DNA from: Nitratireductor soli
Lineage (GTDB): Bacteria > Pseudomonadota > Alphaproteobacteria > Rhizobiales > Rhizobiaceae
Direction: 5' to 3'
Length of the DNA stretch: 64,000 nucleotides
NCBI RefSeq assembly: GCF_001050155.1
Contig: NZ_LFVY01000012.1
Coordinates: 124,001-188,000 of the forward strand
Shown here in pieces: positions 17,636 to 26,591 of this stretch. How positions within the stretch are numbered: the stretch's first letter is position 1; the number at the start of each line of letters is the position of its first letter. Made by a program: the position numbers and the translations under genes. The notes under the pieces are model-generated. The model ran no database searches. It had not been told where the DNA came from and worked only from the letters and a program-made list of their open reading frames with translations.

Positions 17636-18121
17636 ATGGCGACGGGGGCGCGCCGCGATTTTGCGGCATTTCTTGACGAGCTTCTGAGCGAGGACACCGA
17701 GGACACTGGGGCTGCCGATGTCGCCGGGCCGCCGCGTTCGCTCGACTATCTGTCGGTCGCCGACGAGCTTCATTCCGGCCGCATCAATTTCACCGACAAG
17801 CGGGCCGAGGCCGAGTACCGCGCCCATCAGGCCGCGCCGCGCCCGGATGGCGCGCGGCCGCAGAAGCCGCCCAAGCCGGCCGCGAAACTGCCCTCGACGG
17901 ATCCCGAAAAGATCGCCGAGGAACTGGGCCTTTCCGCGGGGTTCGCTCCGAAAAATCTCGACCGGCTGCGCCGTGACTTCGCTTTCCTCAATCACCCCGA
18001 CCGGGTGCCGGCGCATCTGCGCGCCAATGCGATGATCCGCATGCAGGTCGCCAACATGCTGATCGACGAGGCGAAGCGAAAGCCGTTTAAGAAGCCGGGG
18101 GCCGGTAAAGCCAGGGCATGA
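17636..18121 (+). CDS. Small J-domain-like protein
   Basis: 161 residues. An acidic N-terminus (LDELLSEDTEDTG), a Pro/Ala/Lys-rich middle (about residues 70-105) and a C-terminal helical segment LDRLRRDFAFLNHPDRVPAHLRANAMIRMQVANMLIDEAKR. The HPD tripeptide between two helices is the signature of J domains that stimulate DnaK-type ATPases, with the basic helix before it. A full J domain of 70 residues is not obvious, so partial similarity is also possible. ATG 17636 gives the best start. The last 35 bases overlap the convergent MATE gene. Confidence 0.65.
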   Translation: MATGARRDFAAFLDELLSEDTEDTGAADVAGPPRSLDYLSVADELHSGRINFTDKRAEAEYRAHQAAPRPDGARPQKPPKPAAKLPSTDPEKIAEELGLSAGFAPKNLDRLRRDFAFLNHPDRVPAHLRANAMIRMQVANMLIDEAKRKPFKKPGAGKARA

Positions 18122-19496
18122 GCATGCTGCGGCGCTGCCAGCGCACGAACAGCATGACCGAGACCACCGCCAGGCCGCTGACCAGGCCAAGCCAGATGCC
18201 GACGCCGTTGAACTCCAGCGGGAAGGCCAGAACGACGCCGAGCGTCATGCCGATGCCCCAATAGCCCAGCAGCGAATAGATCATCGGCCATTTGGTGTCG
18301 TGCAGCCCGCGCAGCATGCCGGCGGCGACCGCCTGCGCGCCGTCAAAAATCTGGAACAGGGCGGCCAGCGCCAGGAAGGACACGGCGAGCTGGATCACCA
18401 CCTGGTTCTCCGGCAGGTCGAGATCCAGAAACCCGCCGATCAGCACTTTCGGCATCAGGATCATCACCAGCCCCATCAGCGCCATGAAGCCGACGCCGAT
18501 CACATAGGCCGTCCAGCCGGCGCGGGTGATGGCCTCGGTGCTGCCGGCGCCGAAGGCGCGGCCGACGCGCACCGTGGCGGCCTGGCTAAGCCCCATCGGC
18601 ACCATGAAGCTGATCGAGGCGATCTGGATGGCGATGGCATGGGCGGCCAGAGCCGGGGCGCTGATCAGGCCCATCAGCAGCGCTGCGGCGTTGAAGATCG
18701 TCACCTCGAAGGTCATCGAGCCGGCGATCGGCAGTCCGAGGCGTAAAAGCTCGCGGAAACGCGGCCAGTCGGAACGCCAGAAGCGGCCGAAAAGCTGGAA
18801 GCGGCGGAACCGGCGCTCCAGTGACACCACGGCCACCATGCCGAAGAACATCATCGCGCTCGACAGTGTCGTCGCGATGCCCGATCCCGGCACGCCGAGC
18901 GCTGGAAAGCCGAGATTGCCGAACATCAGGCACCAATTGGCGAAGACGTTGAAGGCGACCATGATGAACATCATGCCGAGCGCCCAGCCGGGCCGCTCCA
19001 GTGCCGAGATGAAGGACCGCAGCACGACATAGCCGAAGAAGGGCAGGGCGGCCCATTGCAGCGAACGCACATAGCTGGCTGCGACCGTGGCCAGTGCCGG
19101 GTCCTGTCCCATCCACACGAGGAACGCCTCCGCCTGCCACAGGATCAGCCAGATCGGGATCGACACGGCGACGGCCAGCCACAGCGCCTGGCGCACGGTG
19201 CGCCGCACGTCGCGCACCGCATGCAGCTTGCGGCCGAGCGCGCTCGCCATCATCGGCGATGCGGCAAGCAGCAGGCCGAGGCCGAAGATCAGCGGGGCGA
19301 AGTAGAGGTTGTAGCCGAGCGTGCCGGCGGCCAGCGCCTGCGGCCCGAGCCGTCCCATCATCATGACGTCCGTGGTGGTCATGGCGATCTGCGCCAGATT
19401 GGTCAGCACCATCGGCCAGGCGAGCGCGAGCGTAGCGCGCACTTCCGCGATCCACGGATTGGCCGGCGCGCGAGCGCCGGAGGCAAGCACCGTCAT
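18087..19496 (-). CDS. MATE family multidrug/metabolite exporter (NorM-like)
   Basis: 469 residues with about 12 membrane segments in two related halves. Opening ATLALAWPMVLTNLAQIAMTTTDVMMMGRLGPQALAAGTLGYNLYFAPLIFG is the canonical MATE start, and the second half shows LPIAGSMTFEVTIFNAAALLMGLISAPALAAHAIAIQIAS and MGLSQAATVRVGRAFGAG. The exporter should be driven by Na+ or H+; the substrate is not predictable. ATG 19496 chosen; the upstream frame looks random. Its 3' end overlaps the J-domain-like gene in convergent orientation. Confidence 0.9.
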   Translation of the reverse strand: MTVLASGARAPANPWIAEVRATLALAWPMVLTNLAQIAMTTTDVMMMGRLGPQALAAGTLGYNLYFAPLIFGLGLLLAASPMMASALGRKLHAVRDVRRTVRQALWLAVAVSIPIWLILWQAEAFLVWMGQDPALATVAASYVRSLQWAALPFFGYVVLRSFISALERPGWALGMMFIMVAFNVFANWCLMFGNLGFPALGVPGSGIATTLSSAMMFFGMVAVVSLERRFRRFQLFGRFWRSDWPRFRELLRLGLPIAGSMTFEVTIFNAAALLMGLISAPALAAHAIAIQIASISFMVPMGLSQAATVRVGRAFGAGSTEAITRAGWTAYVIGVGFMALMGLVMILMPKVLIGGFLDLDLPENQVVIQLAVSFLALAALFQIFDGAQAVAAGMLRGLHDTKWPMIYSLLGYWGIGMTLGVVLAFPLEFNGVGIWLGLVSGLAVVSVMLFVRWQRRSMLMPWLYRPPAS

Positions 19497-19638
19497 GTCG
19501 TCTACCTCGTGACGGCTGGCGGAAGTCTCGACGCCGGCCGAAAACTGACGCGGAAGGAGAATGCCCTCGGCGATCAAACGCTTTTAATGCCTTGCCATCG
19601 GCAGGCAAGGCGGATTCGATTGGTCCAGTGGCCTGGCG

Positions 19639-20658
19639 TCAGCCCCGCGTGCGGCGCGTGCGCCGGCCGGCCGGTGCGCTGGCGGCACCGCTTTGCGCGG
19701 CGCTCTTGTTGCGCATCGGGCCGACGCGGGCCTCGATTTCGGCGATGCCCGGGCGCTCCGCCGGCTGCTTGTGCCCGTCCAGCGCGACACGCATGGCGGC
19801 CAGATGCTCGAACGAGGTGCCGCAGCAGCCGCCGACGATCTTCGCCCCGCCATCGACGGCCAGACGGACATATTCGCTCATCAGCTCGGGTGTGCCGGAA
19901 TAATGAACTTCAGTGCCGCGAAACTCGGGAATGCCGCAATTGCCCTTGACCACGATGGTCGCCTCGGGCTTCGCCTCGGACATGTCGAGGAGCGCTGCCA
20001 GGATGTCGGGCGCGCCGACGCCGCAATTGGCGCCGACCGCGACCGGCGCATCGGCAAGCCCGTCGACCACGCCGTGGATATCCTTCGGCGCCAGTCCCAT
20101 CATGGTGCGGCCCGCCGTGTCGAAAGAGCCGGTGTAGGTGTAGGGCATGCCGACCTTGATCGCCGCTTCGGCCGCCGCGCGGATTTCGTCGGGCGCCGAC
20201 ATGGTCTCGATCCAGGCGACCTCCGCGCCGCCGGCCTTCAGGCCCTCCATCTGCTCGGCGAAGGCCGCGACGGCGTCCTCATAGGTCATGGCGCCGAGCG
20301 GCACCAGAAGCTCGCCCGTCGGGCCAACCGAGCCGGCGACGATGACGCGCCGCCCGGCCTTGGCCGCCACGGCGCAGGCGATTTCGGCCGCCTTCTTGTT
20401 GAGCTCGAAAACCCGGTCCTGCGCATGGTGCAGCTTCAGCCGATGGCGCGTGCCGCCGAAGGAATTGGTCAGGATGATGTCGGCGCCCGCGTCGACGAAG
20501 CCCTGGTGCAGGGCCTCGATCTTCTCCGGCGCCTGCTCGTTCCACAATTCCGGCGCGTCGCCCGACTGGAGGCCCATGGCGAACAGGTTCGTGCCTGTTG
20601 CCCCGTCTGCGAGCAGGATTCCCTTTTCGGCGATGAGCGCGTCAATGGGGTTTTGCAT
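19639..20658 (-). CDS. bmt: Betaine--homocysteine S-methyltransferase
   Basis: About 339 residues of the zinc-dependent homocysteine S-methyltransferase family, close to the rhizobial BMT that turns glycine betaine plus homocysteine into dimethylglycine and methionine. Seen: ILLADGATGTNLFAMGLQSG, NSFGGTRHRLKLHH, and zinc ligands in VGANCGVGAPD and VGGCCGTSFEHL (one Cys plus a Cys pair). A basic tail (AGRRTRRTRG) is unusual. I prefer ATG 20658, which has GAAGG upstream; ATG 20679 would place the operator candidate very close. The product dimethylglycine could feed the DMGDH-like enzyme at 23563. Confidence 0.85.
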   Translation of the reverse strand: MQNPIDALIAEKGILLADGATGTNLFAMGLQSGDAPELWNEQAPEKIEALHQGFVDAGADIILTNSFGGTRHRLKLHHAQDRVFELNKKAAEIACAVAAKAGRRVIVAGSVGPTGELLVPLGAMTYEDAVAAFAEQMEGLKAGGAEVAWIETMSAPDEIRAAAEAAIKVGMPYTYTGSFDTAGRTMMGLAPKDIHGVVDGLADAPVAVGANCGVGAPDILAALLDMSEAKPEATIVVKGNCGIPEFRGTEVHYSGTPELMSEYVRLAVDGGAKIVGGCCGTSFEHLAAMRVALDGHKQPAERPGIAEIEARVGPMRNKSAAQSGAASAPAGRRTRRTRG

Positions 20659-20702
20659 GGCGGCGGCCTTCGATTTCATCGGAGTTGTTGTCGAAAGATA
20701 AG

Positions 20703-20724
20703 GATATAAACAAGTCTTTATATC
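20703..20724. promoter_or_regulatory. AT-rich palindrome upstream of bmt, candidate operator
   Basis: GATATAAA and TTTATATC form a perfect 8-bp inverted repeat with a 6-base spacer, 45 bases upstream of the preferred bmt start. In a GC-rich genome such an AT palindrome is conspicuous. AT-rich palindromes of this shape are typical for ArsR-family regulators, including those controlling the S-adenosylhomocysteine/methionine cycle; that assignment is inference. Confidence 0.45.
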
Positions 20725-20759
20725 AGGTCAATGCAACTGTCTTCTCCGCCGCGCATTTT

Positions 20760-21611
20760 CTACCCCAGCCGCAGGCCCTTGACGAAGTCGGCCGCCTCAT
20801 GCGCGTTGATCTCGGCGCCGCGGATCAACCCGTCGAAATGGCGCGTCAGCGTGGTGACCGAACTGGTGGCGCTCAGCACCAGATACATGCCGCCCATGTA
20901 GAGCGCGGCCCGGAACGGGCCAAAAATCGTGTACGGCGCCGAGTAGCGCTTGCGCCCATCGTAGAGAAACAGGCGGAAGGTCGGGTAGAGATCGTCGAGC
21001 AGCCGCGCCATGTGGACGGTCTGCTCGGCGCGCACATGTTCGGGCAGGTTGCGCCACAGGCCTTCGCCCTTGGCGAACAGTTCCAGCGTCTGGCGCGGCA
21101 TGCAGACTTCCATGTCGGTCTCCGGACGCCGGTTGTAGTCGACCCGGTATTGCGCCTCGCTGATCTGCGTTGTCCTGCTTTGCGGCATCGCCTCCGCCTC
21201 GTAGAGGATGACGGCCTCGGTGCGCAGGAGATCGGGAATGCCGGCCGGCACGTAGCGGATTTTCGTGCCGACCGCTTCTGCGTGCCATTTGGCCAGCAGC
21301 GTGTCGTTGAAGCCGCCCTCCGCCTCGGTGATCTCCAGGCTCTGGCGCAATTCCCCGGTGATGCCCTCATCCTGGCTGAGGCCAAGCAGCCAGTCGAGCG
21401 ACACCTGGTGCTCGGCGGCGATGTTGAGCAGGGTCTCGGCGCGCGGCAGGCGCGCCGAGGTGCCGGAGAGAAGTTGCGACAGGGCCGACCGGTCGATCCC
21501 GACAGCGGCGGCGAAGGCCGATTGATTGAGGCCCGAACGCTGCAGCAGGCCCTTGAGCCGCTCGCGGAACGTGCCGGAGAGATCGCGCTTGTCGACGGAT
21601 GTTCTTTCCAT
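20760..21611 (-). CDS. XRE family transcriptional regulator
   Basis: 283 residues. The N-terminal helix-turn-helix is at about residues 13-75 (FRERLKGLLQRSGLNQSAFAAAVGIDRSALSQLLSG ... LLNIAAEHQVSLDWLLGLS). The remaining 200 residues (FNDTLLAKWHAEAVGTKIRYVPAGIPDLLRTEAVILYE ... FGPFRAALYMGGMYLVLSA) look like a ligand-binding or oligomerisation domain that I do not recognise by name. It is divergent from the desaturase gene with a 190-base gap containing direct TGCGCATT repeats and a hairpin, so it may control itself and/or the desaturase (inference). Confidence 0.8.
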   Translation of the reverse strand: MERTSVDKRDLSGTFRERLKGLLQRSGLNQSAFAAAVGIDRSALSQLLSGTSARLPRAETLLNIAAEHQVSLDWLLGLSQDEGITGELRQSLEITEAEGGFNDTLLAKWHAEAVGTKIRYVPAGIPDLLRTEAVILYEAEAMPQSRTTQISEAQYRVDYNRRPETDMEVCMPRQTLELFAKGEGLWRNLPEHVRAEQTVHMARLLDDLYPTFRLFLYDGRKRYSAPYTIFGPFRAALYMGGMYLVLSATSSVTTLTRHFDGLIRGAEINAHEAADFVKGLRLG

Positions 21612-21722
21612 TCGATCCCGGATTCGATGACTTCATCTGGCAAATGTAGCTCTTGGTAAACAAATGATAGGTTGTATGCGCATTGTCAACGTTTTGTGCG
21701 CATTCTCGCATTGAGGTCGGCC

Positions 21723-21761
21723 GGCGCTCCTGACATTCTCCTGTCAGGAATCAGGAGCGCC
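21723..21761. promoter_or_regulatory. Perfect 11-bp hairpin in the desaturase leader region
   Basis: GGCGCTCCTGA at 21723-21733 pairs with TCAGGAGCGCC at 21751-21761, and a second register, TCCTGACA (21728-21735) with TGTCAGGA (21742-21749), overlaps it. It lies in the gap between the XRE regulator and the desaturase, 40 bases before the desaturase start. It could be an operator, a leader hairpin or a repeat remnant. Confidence 0.4.
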
Positions 21762-21801
21762 GCTGTTGCGGGTTTGGGTGCGGCGCAGAATTGGGACAGC
21801 A

Positions 21802-22815
21802 ATGAGCATGACGACCAAGCGTCGGGGCGGCGGCCACCCGGCGATTGAATGGCCTACATTTATTCTCGTTTTCGCCTGTTATGGCCTGTGGCTGGCGGCC
21901 GGCTGCTTGCTGTGGCCCCAATGGCCTCTGGCGGCGATGGCGCTCCTGACAATCACTGTCGCGCTGCAGTCATCGCTGATGCATGAGTGCCTGCACGGCC
22001 ACCCGACGCGCAGCGCCCGGTTCAACGAAGCCCTGGTGTTTCTGCCCGTCGGCCTCGTCTATCCCTACCGTCGTTTCAAGGCCCTGCACCTGCGCCATCA
22101 CGCCGATGAGCGCCTGACCGATCCGTTCGAGGATCCCGAAAGCTATTACAAGGCGCTCTGGCACTACGAGGAACTGCCGCGCTGGGCGCAGGCGGTCCTG
22201 ACCGTCAACAACACGATGATCGGCCGCTTCGTGCTCGGACCGCTCATCATGAACATCGGCTTCGTCGCGTCCGAGGCGAAGCTGATCGGCCAGGGCGACC
22301 GGTCGGTGCGCAAGGCCTGGATCCTGCATCTGGCGGGACTGGCGATCGTCATGCCGCTCATCGCCTATGGGTTTTCCATGCCTTTGTGGCTTTACGTTCT
22401 GGTGCCCGCCTGGCTCGGCCAGTCGTTGATTTCCGTGCGCACCTTCGCCGAACACCAATGGTCGGAGCGGCCGGATGGCCGCACCATCATCGTCGAGCGC
22501 TCGCCGCTCGCACTCCTCTTCCTCAACAACAACCTGCATCTGGTGCATCACAAGATGCCGACGGCGCCCTGGTATCGTCTGCCGGCGCTGTTCCGCGCCC
22601 GCCGCAGGCATTGGCTGGAGATGAATGGCGGCTATGCCTATCCCCATTATTGGGCAATGCTGAAGGACTTCGCCTTCCGCGCCAAGGAGCCGGTGCCGCA
22701 TCCCGTGCTGCGCCGCGCGGCCGACCAACCGCGCGCCTTCAGCCCACGCGCCCGCGGCCGCTCCATCGGTGGGGCGGGCAGCGTGCCGGTGCCGGCCAAG
22801 CCCGCCAAGGAATAG
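21802..22815 (+). CDS. Membrane fatty acid desaturase
   Basis: About 337 residues with four or so membrane helices and the three histidine boxes of the di-iron desaturase/hydroxylase family: HECLHGH, HLRHH, and NNNLHLVHH. These bind the two irons used to remove hydrogens from, or hydroxylate, an acyl or carotenoid chain with O2. The C-terminus is Pro/Arg-rich and variable. The exact substrate cannot be read. ATG 21802 (MSMTTKRR) is preferred; ATG 21808 is also possible. Divergent XRE regulator upstream. Confidence 0.82.
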   Translation: MSMTTKRRGGGHPAIEWPTFILVFACYGLWLAAGCLLWPQWPLAAMALLTITVALQSSLMHECLHGHPTRSARFNEALVFLPVGLVYPYRRFKALHLRHHADERLTDPFEDPESYYKALWHYEELPRWAQAVLTVNNTMIGRFVLGPLIMNIGFVASEAKLIGQGDRSVRKAWILHLAGLAIVMPLIAYGFSMPLWLYVLVPAWLGQSLISVRTFAEHQWSERPDGRTIIVERSPLALLFLNNNLHLVHHKMPTAPWYRLPALFRARRRHWLEMNGGYAYPHYWAMLKDFAFRAKEPVPHPVLRRAADQPRAFSPRARGRSIGGAGSVPVPAKPAKE

Positions 22816-22856
22816 TTTTGCTTGCCATCGCGCCGATTATCGCCGGATATGGCGGG

Positions 22857-23612
22857 ATGAACCCCTTGATCGCTGCCTTGCCCATGTATGATTGGCCCGA
22901 ACGCCGTGCCGAGGTCGATGCCGAATGGCACAGGCTGCGCGATGCGCTGCATGCGGGCGGCATAGATGCGCCAGCGGAACTGACCCGGCCCTGCAACGAC
23001 CTGTTCGCCGTCTGGCGCGATCCGCGCCTTCTGTTCGCCCAGACCTGCTGGGGCCCGATGCAGACCGGCTTGCAGGATCATGTCCAGCTCGTCGGTCAGC
23101 CCGATTATTCCGATTGCGAAGGTGGGAAGGGCGCATTCTATTCGAGCGTCATTCTCATGCGCGCCGGCGATGCAGGCGATGCGGTCGCCGCGCCGGCCGA
23201 CGGAACGGCGCAAATTCCCGTCGCGCTGTTGCGCGGCAAGCGGTTCGCCTACAATGATCCGCTTTCCATGTCCGGCCTGCTCGCCCTGTCCAACGATCTG
23301 GAGGCGCTGGGCGCCGGCCTCGACATTTTCACCCCGCGCATCATGACGGGCGCGCATCGCGCCTCGATCCGTTCCGTCGCGGCGCGCAAGGCGGACGTCT
23401 GCGCCATCGACTGCCGGTCCTGGATGCTGGCGCAGGCATTCGAACCGGCGGCCCGGCACCTGCGGGCCGTTGGCTGGACCGCGCGGCGCCCGGGTCTGCC
23501 ATACATCACCGCGCGCGACACGCCGGACGAGGCCGTGGCCCTGTTGCGCCGGATGAGCGCGGTTAGCCCCGCATCCGCTCCCCTTCCGGATCGAACGGCG
23601 GCAGCGTATTGA
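22857..23612 (+). CDS. PhnD-like phosphate/phosphonate-binding domain protein without signal peptide
   Basis: 251 residues similar in layout to ABC-type phosphate/phosphonate periplasmic binding proteins: start IAALPMYDWPERRAEVDAEW, WGPMQTGLQDHVQLVGQPDY, LRGKRFAYNDPLSMSGLLAL (typical of PhnD: N-D-x-x-S-x-S-G) and ADVCAIDCRSWMLAQ. There is no export signal, so the protein may be cytosolic, and no ABC permease lies nearby. Function unknown. It begins 42 bases after the desaturase stop, and its last 50 bases overlap the convergent DMGDH-type gene. Confidence 0.7.
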   Translation: MNPLIAALPMYDWPERRAEVDAEWHRLRDALHAGGIDAPAELTRPCNDLFAVWRDPRLLFAQTCWGPMQTGLQDHVQLVGQPDYSDCEGGKGAFYSSVILMRAGDAGDAVAAPADGTAQIPVALLRGKRFAYNDPLSMSGLLALSNDLEALGAGLDIFTPRIMTGAHRASIRSVAARKADVCAIDCRSWMLAQAFEPAARHLRAVGWTARRPGLPYITARDTPDEAVALLRRMSAVSPASAPLPDRTAAAY

Positions 23613-26148
23613 TCCGTGCTCGGCGACGCTGGCCGAGAATCTCGATCTCGAACAGGCCGTCGCCTTCATCCTCGGCGAGCGCCGCCGGCACATAGCCCTG
23701 CGCCATGGATTTCTCCACATGATGCGCATAGCCGCCAGAGGTCACCCAGCCGACGACGCGCCAGTCGCCGTCCTGAATGCCACGGATGGCGGCGGCGTCC
23801 GCTTCATGGCCGTTCGCAACGCCGCCATCGATCTGTTTGCCGGTGGCGTCGAAACGCGGTGCGCCATAGCCATGCGGCTTCTCCACCGTGCCGAAATCCC
23901 TGGTCCCCACCTTGGCCCAGATCGGCTCGTCGCCCATCACGTCGGCGTCTCCCGCCTCGATCATGAAGGAGACGCGGCGCAGCTTCGGCCCTTCGGCGAG
24001 TTCGCGGGCGGCTGCTTCCCGGCCGATGAAATCGTTCTTCTCAAGCTTGATGAACCGTTCCATCGCACCCTCGAAGGGACCGTAGATCGGCCGTAATTCG
24101 CGGAACCAGGTTGGAAAATTTTTCTCAAGCCGCATGCACAGCAGTGCCCGCATGCCGAAATCGACGATGCCGAATGCCGCGCCGGCTGCCTTGATCGCTT
24201 CATAGACGCGCCTTTGATAAGCGGGCGGCATCCAGATTTCGTAGCCCAGATCGCCCGTATAGGTGAGCCTGTTGACCATGCAGGGAGCGCCGGCCACGGC
24301 CATCTCGCGAAAATCCATGAACCGGAAAGCGTCCTTCGATACATCGGTGTCGACAAGTTGCTCCAGCACCGCCCGCGCTTGCGGACCGGCGATCGACAGG
24401 CCGACCAGCGTCTGGTCGAAGCGGTGGATGCGCACCGAGCCATCCTTCGGCTGATGCTTCTCGAACCAGCGCATGTGATAGATCTGCGCCGCCGACGAGC
24501 CCCACACCATGAAACGGTCGCCACCGGCATTGGCTATGGTGAAGTCGCCGATCAGCTTGCCGAACGCGTTGAGCATCGGCGACAGCACGATGCGGCCGGG
24601 CTTCGGCATGCGATTGGTCATCAGGCGATTGAGGAAATCTGCCGCACCCGGGCCGGATACCTCGTACTTGGCGAAATTGGCGATCTCGGTGACGCCGACG
24701 CGTTCGCGCACGGCGCGCACCTCATTGCCCACATGCTCGAAATCGTTCGAGCGATGGAAGGAGACGATGTCCTTCGCCTCCGTGCCTTTCGGCGCAAACC
24801 AAAGCGGCGTCTCCAGCCCCCAGCTGTCGCCCATCACCGCATTGTTGTCGCGGCTCATGATGTCGTAGAGCGGTGTGGTCTGTGCCGGGCGGGCCGCCGG
24901 CAGCTCCTCGTTGGGAAAGCGGATCGAAAAGCGCCGCGAATAGTTTTCGCGCACCTTGGCGTTGGTGTAGCGCAGGCTCGCCCATTCGCCGAAGCGCGCC
25001 ACGTCCATGCCCCACACGTCGAAGCCCGGATCGCCGTCGACCATCCAGTTCGCCAGCGCCAGCCCAACACCGCCGCCCTGGGAAAAGCCGGCCATCACCG
25101 CGCAGGCGCACCAGAAATTGGTCAGCCCCTGCACCGGTCCGACCAGCGGGTTGCCGTCCGGCGCGAAGGTGAAGGGGCCGTTGATGACCTGCTTTATGCC
25201 GGCATTCTGCAGCGCCGGGAAATGGCGGAATCCCACCTCCAGCGACGGCGCGATGCGGTCGATGTCGGGCTCCAGCAGCTCATGGCCGAAATCCCACGGC
25301 GTCTGGCGCGGCGACCAGGGCTTGGCGGCTTTCTCATAGGTGCCGAGCAGAATGCCGTTGCGTTCCTGGCGCGTGTAGATCTCGCCCTTGAAATCGATCA
25401 CGCCGATCATCTCGCGGCCGGTCGCGCGGTTGAATTCCTCTACCTCGGGCATCGGCTCGGTCAAAAGATACATGTGCTCCATCGCCAGGAGCGGCAGTTC
25501 GAGGCCGACCATGCGGCCCACCTCGCGCGCCCACAGCCCGCCGCAATTGACCACGTGCTCGGCCTTCACCGTGCCTTGCTCTGTGACGACATTCCAAGTG
25601 CCGTCAACCTCTTGCGTCAGTTCGATGACTCGGTTTCTCAAGACGATTTCCGCGCCCAGCTTGCGCGCCGCCTTGGCATAGGCATGGGTCGTTCCCGACG
25701 GGTCGAGATGGCCTTCCACCGGATCCCACATGGCGCCGACGAAATGGCGCTCGTCCATCAGCGGGAACATGGCCTTGGCTTCCGACGGCGTGATGAGTTC
25801 CGTCTCCATGCCGAGATAGCGGCCCTTGGCGTGCGCCAGGCGCAAAAAATCCATGCGCTCGGGACTGTCGGCCAGCATCACGCCGCCCGTCAGGTGCAGC
25901 CCGCAGGATTGTTCCGAAAGGTCCTCGATCTCCTTGTAGAGCTGCACCGTATAGGCCTGCAGCTTGGCGACGTTCGGATCGCCGTTCAGCGTGTGGAAAC
26001 CGCCGGCCGCATGCCAGGAAGACCCCGAGGTCAGCTCCGAACGCTCGATCAGCATCACGTCCTGCCAGCCGGCGCGGGCCAGATGATAGAGCACCGAGCA
26101 GCCGACGACACCACCGCCGATGATCACAGCTTTTGCATGATATTTCAT
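23563..26148 (-). CDS. Dimethylglycine/sarcosine dehydrogenase-type flavoprotein with GcvT-like domain
   Basis: 861 residues in the DMGDH/SARDH layout: FAD-binding DAO domain at residues 1 to about 380 (VIIGGGVVGCSVLYHLARAG, then SSWHAAGGFHTL, where the conserved His is the usual covalent FAD site), an FAO_M linker, then aminomethyltransferase (GcvT) N and C domains from about 450 to 850 (VTEIANFAKYEVSGPGAADFLNRLMTN, GDLGYEIWMPP, SGGYAHHVEKSMAQGYVP). These enzymes oxidise N-methyl groups and pass the formaldehyde unit to tetrahydrofolate. ATG 26148 has GGGGA upstream. Substrate (dimethylglycine, sarcosine or another N-methyl amine) is not fixed. Confidence 0.85.
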   Translation of the reverse strand: MKYHAKAVIIGGGVVGCSVLYHLARAGWQDVMLIERSELTSGSSWHAAGGFHTLNGDPNVAKLQAYTVQLYKEIEDLSEQSCGLHLTGGVMLADSPERMDFLRLAHAKGRYLGMETELITPSEAKAMFPLMDERHFVGAMWDPVEGHLDPSGTTHAYAKAARKLGAEIVLRNRVIELTQEVDGTWNVVTEQGTVKAEHVVNCGGLWAREVGRMVGLELPLLAMEHMYLLTEPMPEVEEFNRATGREMIGVIDFKGEIYTRQERNGILLGTYEKAAKPWSPRQTPWDFGHELLEPDIDRIAPSLEVGFRHFPALQNAGIKQVINGPFTFAPDGNPLVGPVQGLTNFWCACAVMAGFSQGGGVGLALANWMVDGDPGFDVWGMDVARFGEWASLRYTNAKVRENYSRRFSIRFPNEELPAARPAQTTPLYDIMSRDNNAVMGDSWGLETPLWFAPKGTEAKDIVSFHRSNDFEHVGNEVRAVRERVGVTEIANFAKYEVSGPGAADFLNRLMTNRMPKPGRIVLSPMLNAFGKLIGDFTIANAGGDRFMVWGSSAAQIYHMRWFEKHQPKDGSVRIHRFDQTLVGLSIAGPQARAVLEQLVDTDVSKDAFRFMDFREMAVAGAPCMVNRLTYTGDLGYEIWMPPAYQRRVYEAIKAAGAAFGIVDFGMRALLCMRLEKNFPTWFRELRPIYGPFEGAMERFIKLEKNDFIGREAAARELAEGPKLRRVSFMIEAGDADVMGDEPIWAKVGTRDFGTVEKPHGYGAPRFDATGKQIDGGVANGHEADAAAIRGIQDGDWRVVGWVTSGGYAHHVEKSMAQGYVPAALAEDEGDGLFEIEILGQRRRARINTLPPFDPEGERMRG

Positions 26149-26591
26149 GGAGTTGTCCCCGTCTTTAAAGTTGGTGGATTGACGGTATGGACGTAGCGAA
26201 GGTCTGGTGCCGCAACGTTTTCGCTCAGTCGACCGTCGAGAGCAGCAAGGATGGTTTCGCAAACCGCAGCGCGCTGTTTGAGAATATCGAGGCTCCAGAA
26301 ACGCAAGATGGAGAAGCCACGCCGCCGCATATCCTCATCGCGGCGGCGGTCATAGGCGCTGTCGGCGTGTTGACTGCCGTCGATCTCGACCACGAGCCGT
26401 CGTTCGCGGCAGGCGAAATCGGCAAAGTAGGACCCGATGGGGAACTGGCGGATAAACTTGAAACCACCCAGCCCGCGGCGTTTCAGCTCGAGCCAAAGCA
26501 GGGCCTCGGCTTCGTTGCCACTCTGGCGCAGTTGTCTTGCGCGCTTCGTGGTGCCGGCTGTTCTACGGCTTCGCGTTGCGCCATCCCCCAC
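26145..26591 (-). CDS. DUF559 (VSR-like nuclease fold) protein
   Basis: About 148 residues with the DUF559 core: RARQLRQSGNEAEALLWLELKRRGLGGFKFIRQFPIGSYFADFACRERRLVVEIDGSQHADSAYDRRRDEDMRRRGFSILRFWSLDIL. The Glu, the Asp of FADFAC and the ExDGSQH motif resemble the PD-(D/E)xK-type very-short-patch-repair nuclease fold. Function is unproved. The start is uncertain: GTG 26591 fits the family, while the frame continues to 26732 through the palindromic repeat. Its stop overlaps the start of the DMGDH-type gene (ATGA). Such genes in this order often travel with the repeat beside it. Confidence 0.7.
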   Translation of the reverse strand: MGDGATRSRRTAGTTKRARQLRQSGNEAEALLWLELKRRGLGGFKFIRQFPIGSYFADFACRERRLVVEIDGSQHADSAYDRRRDEDMRRRGFSILRFWSLDILKQRAAVCETILAALDGRLSENVAAPDLRYVHTVNPPTLKTGTTP

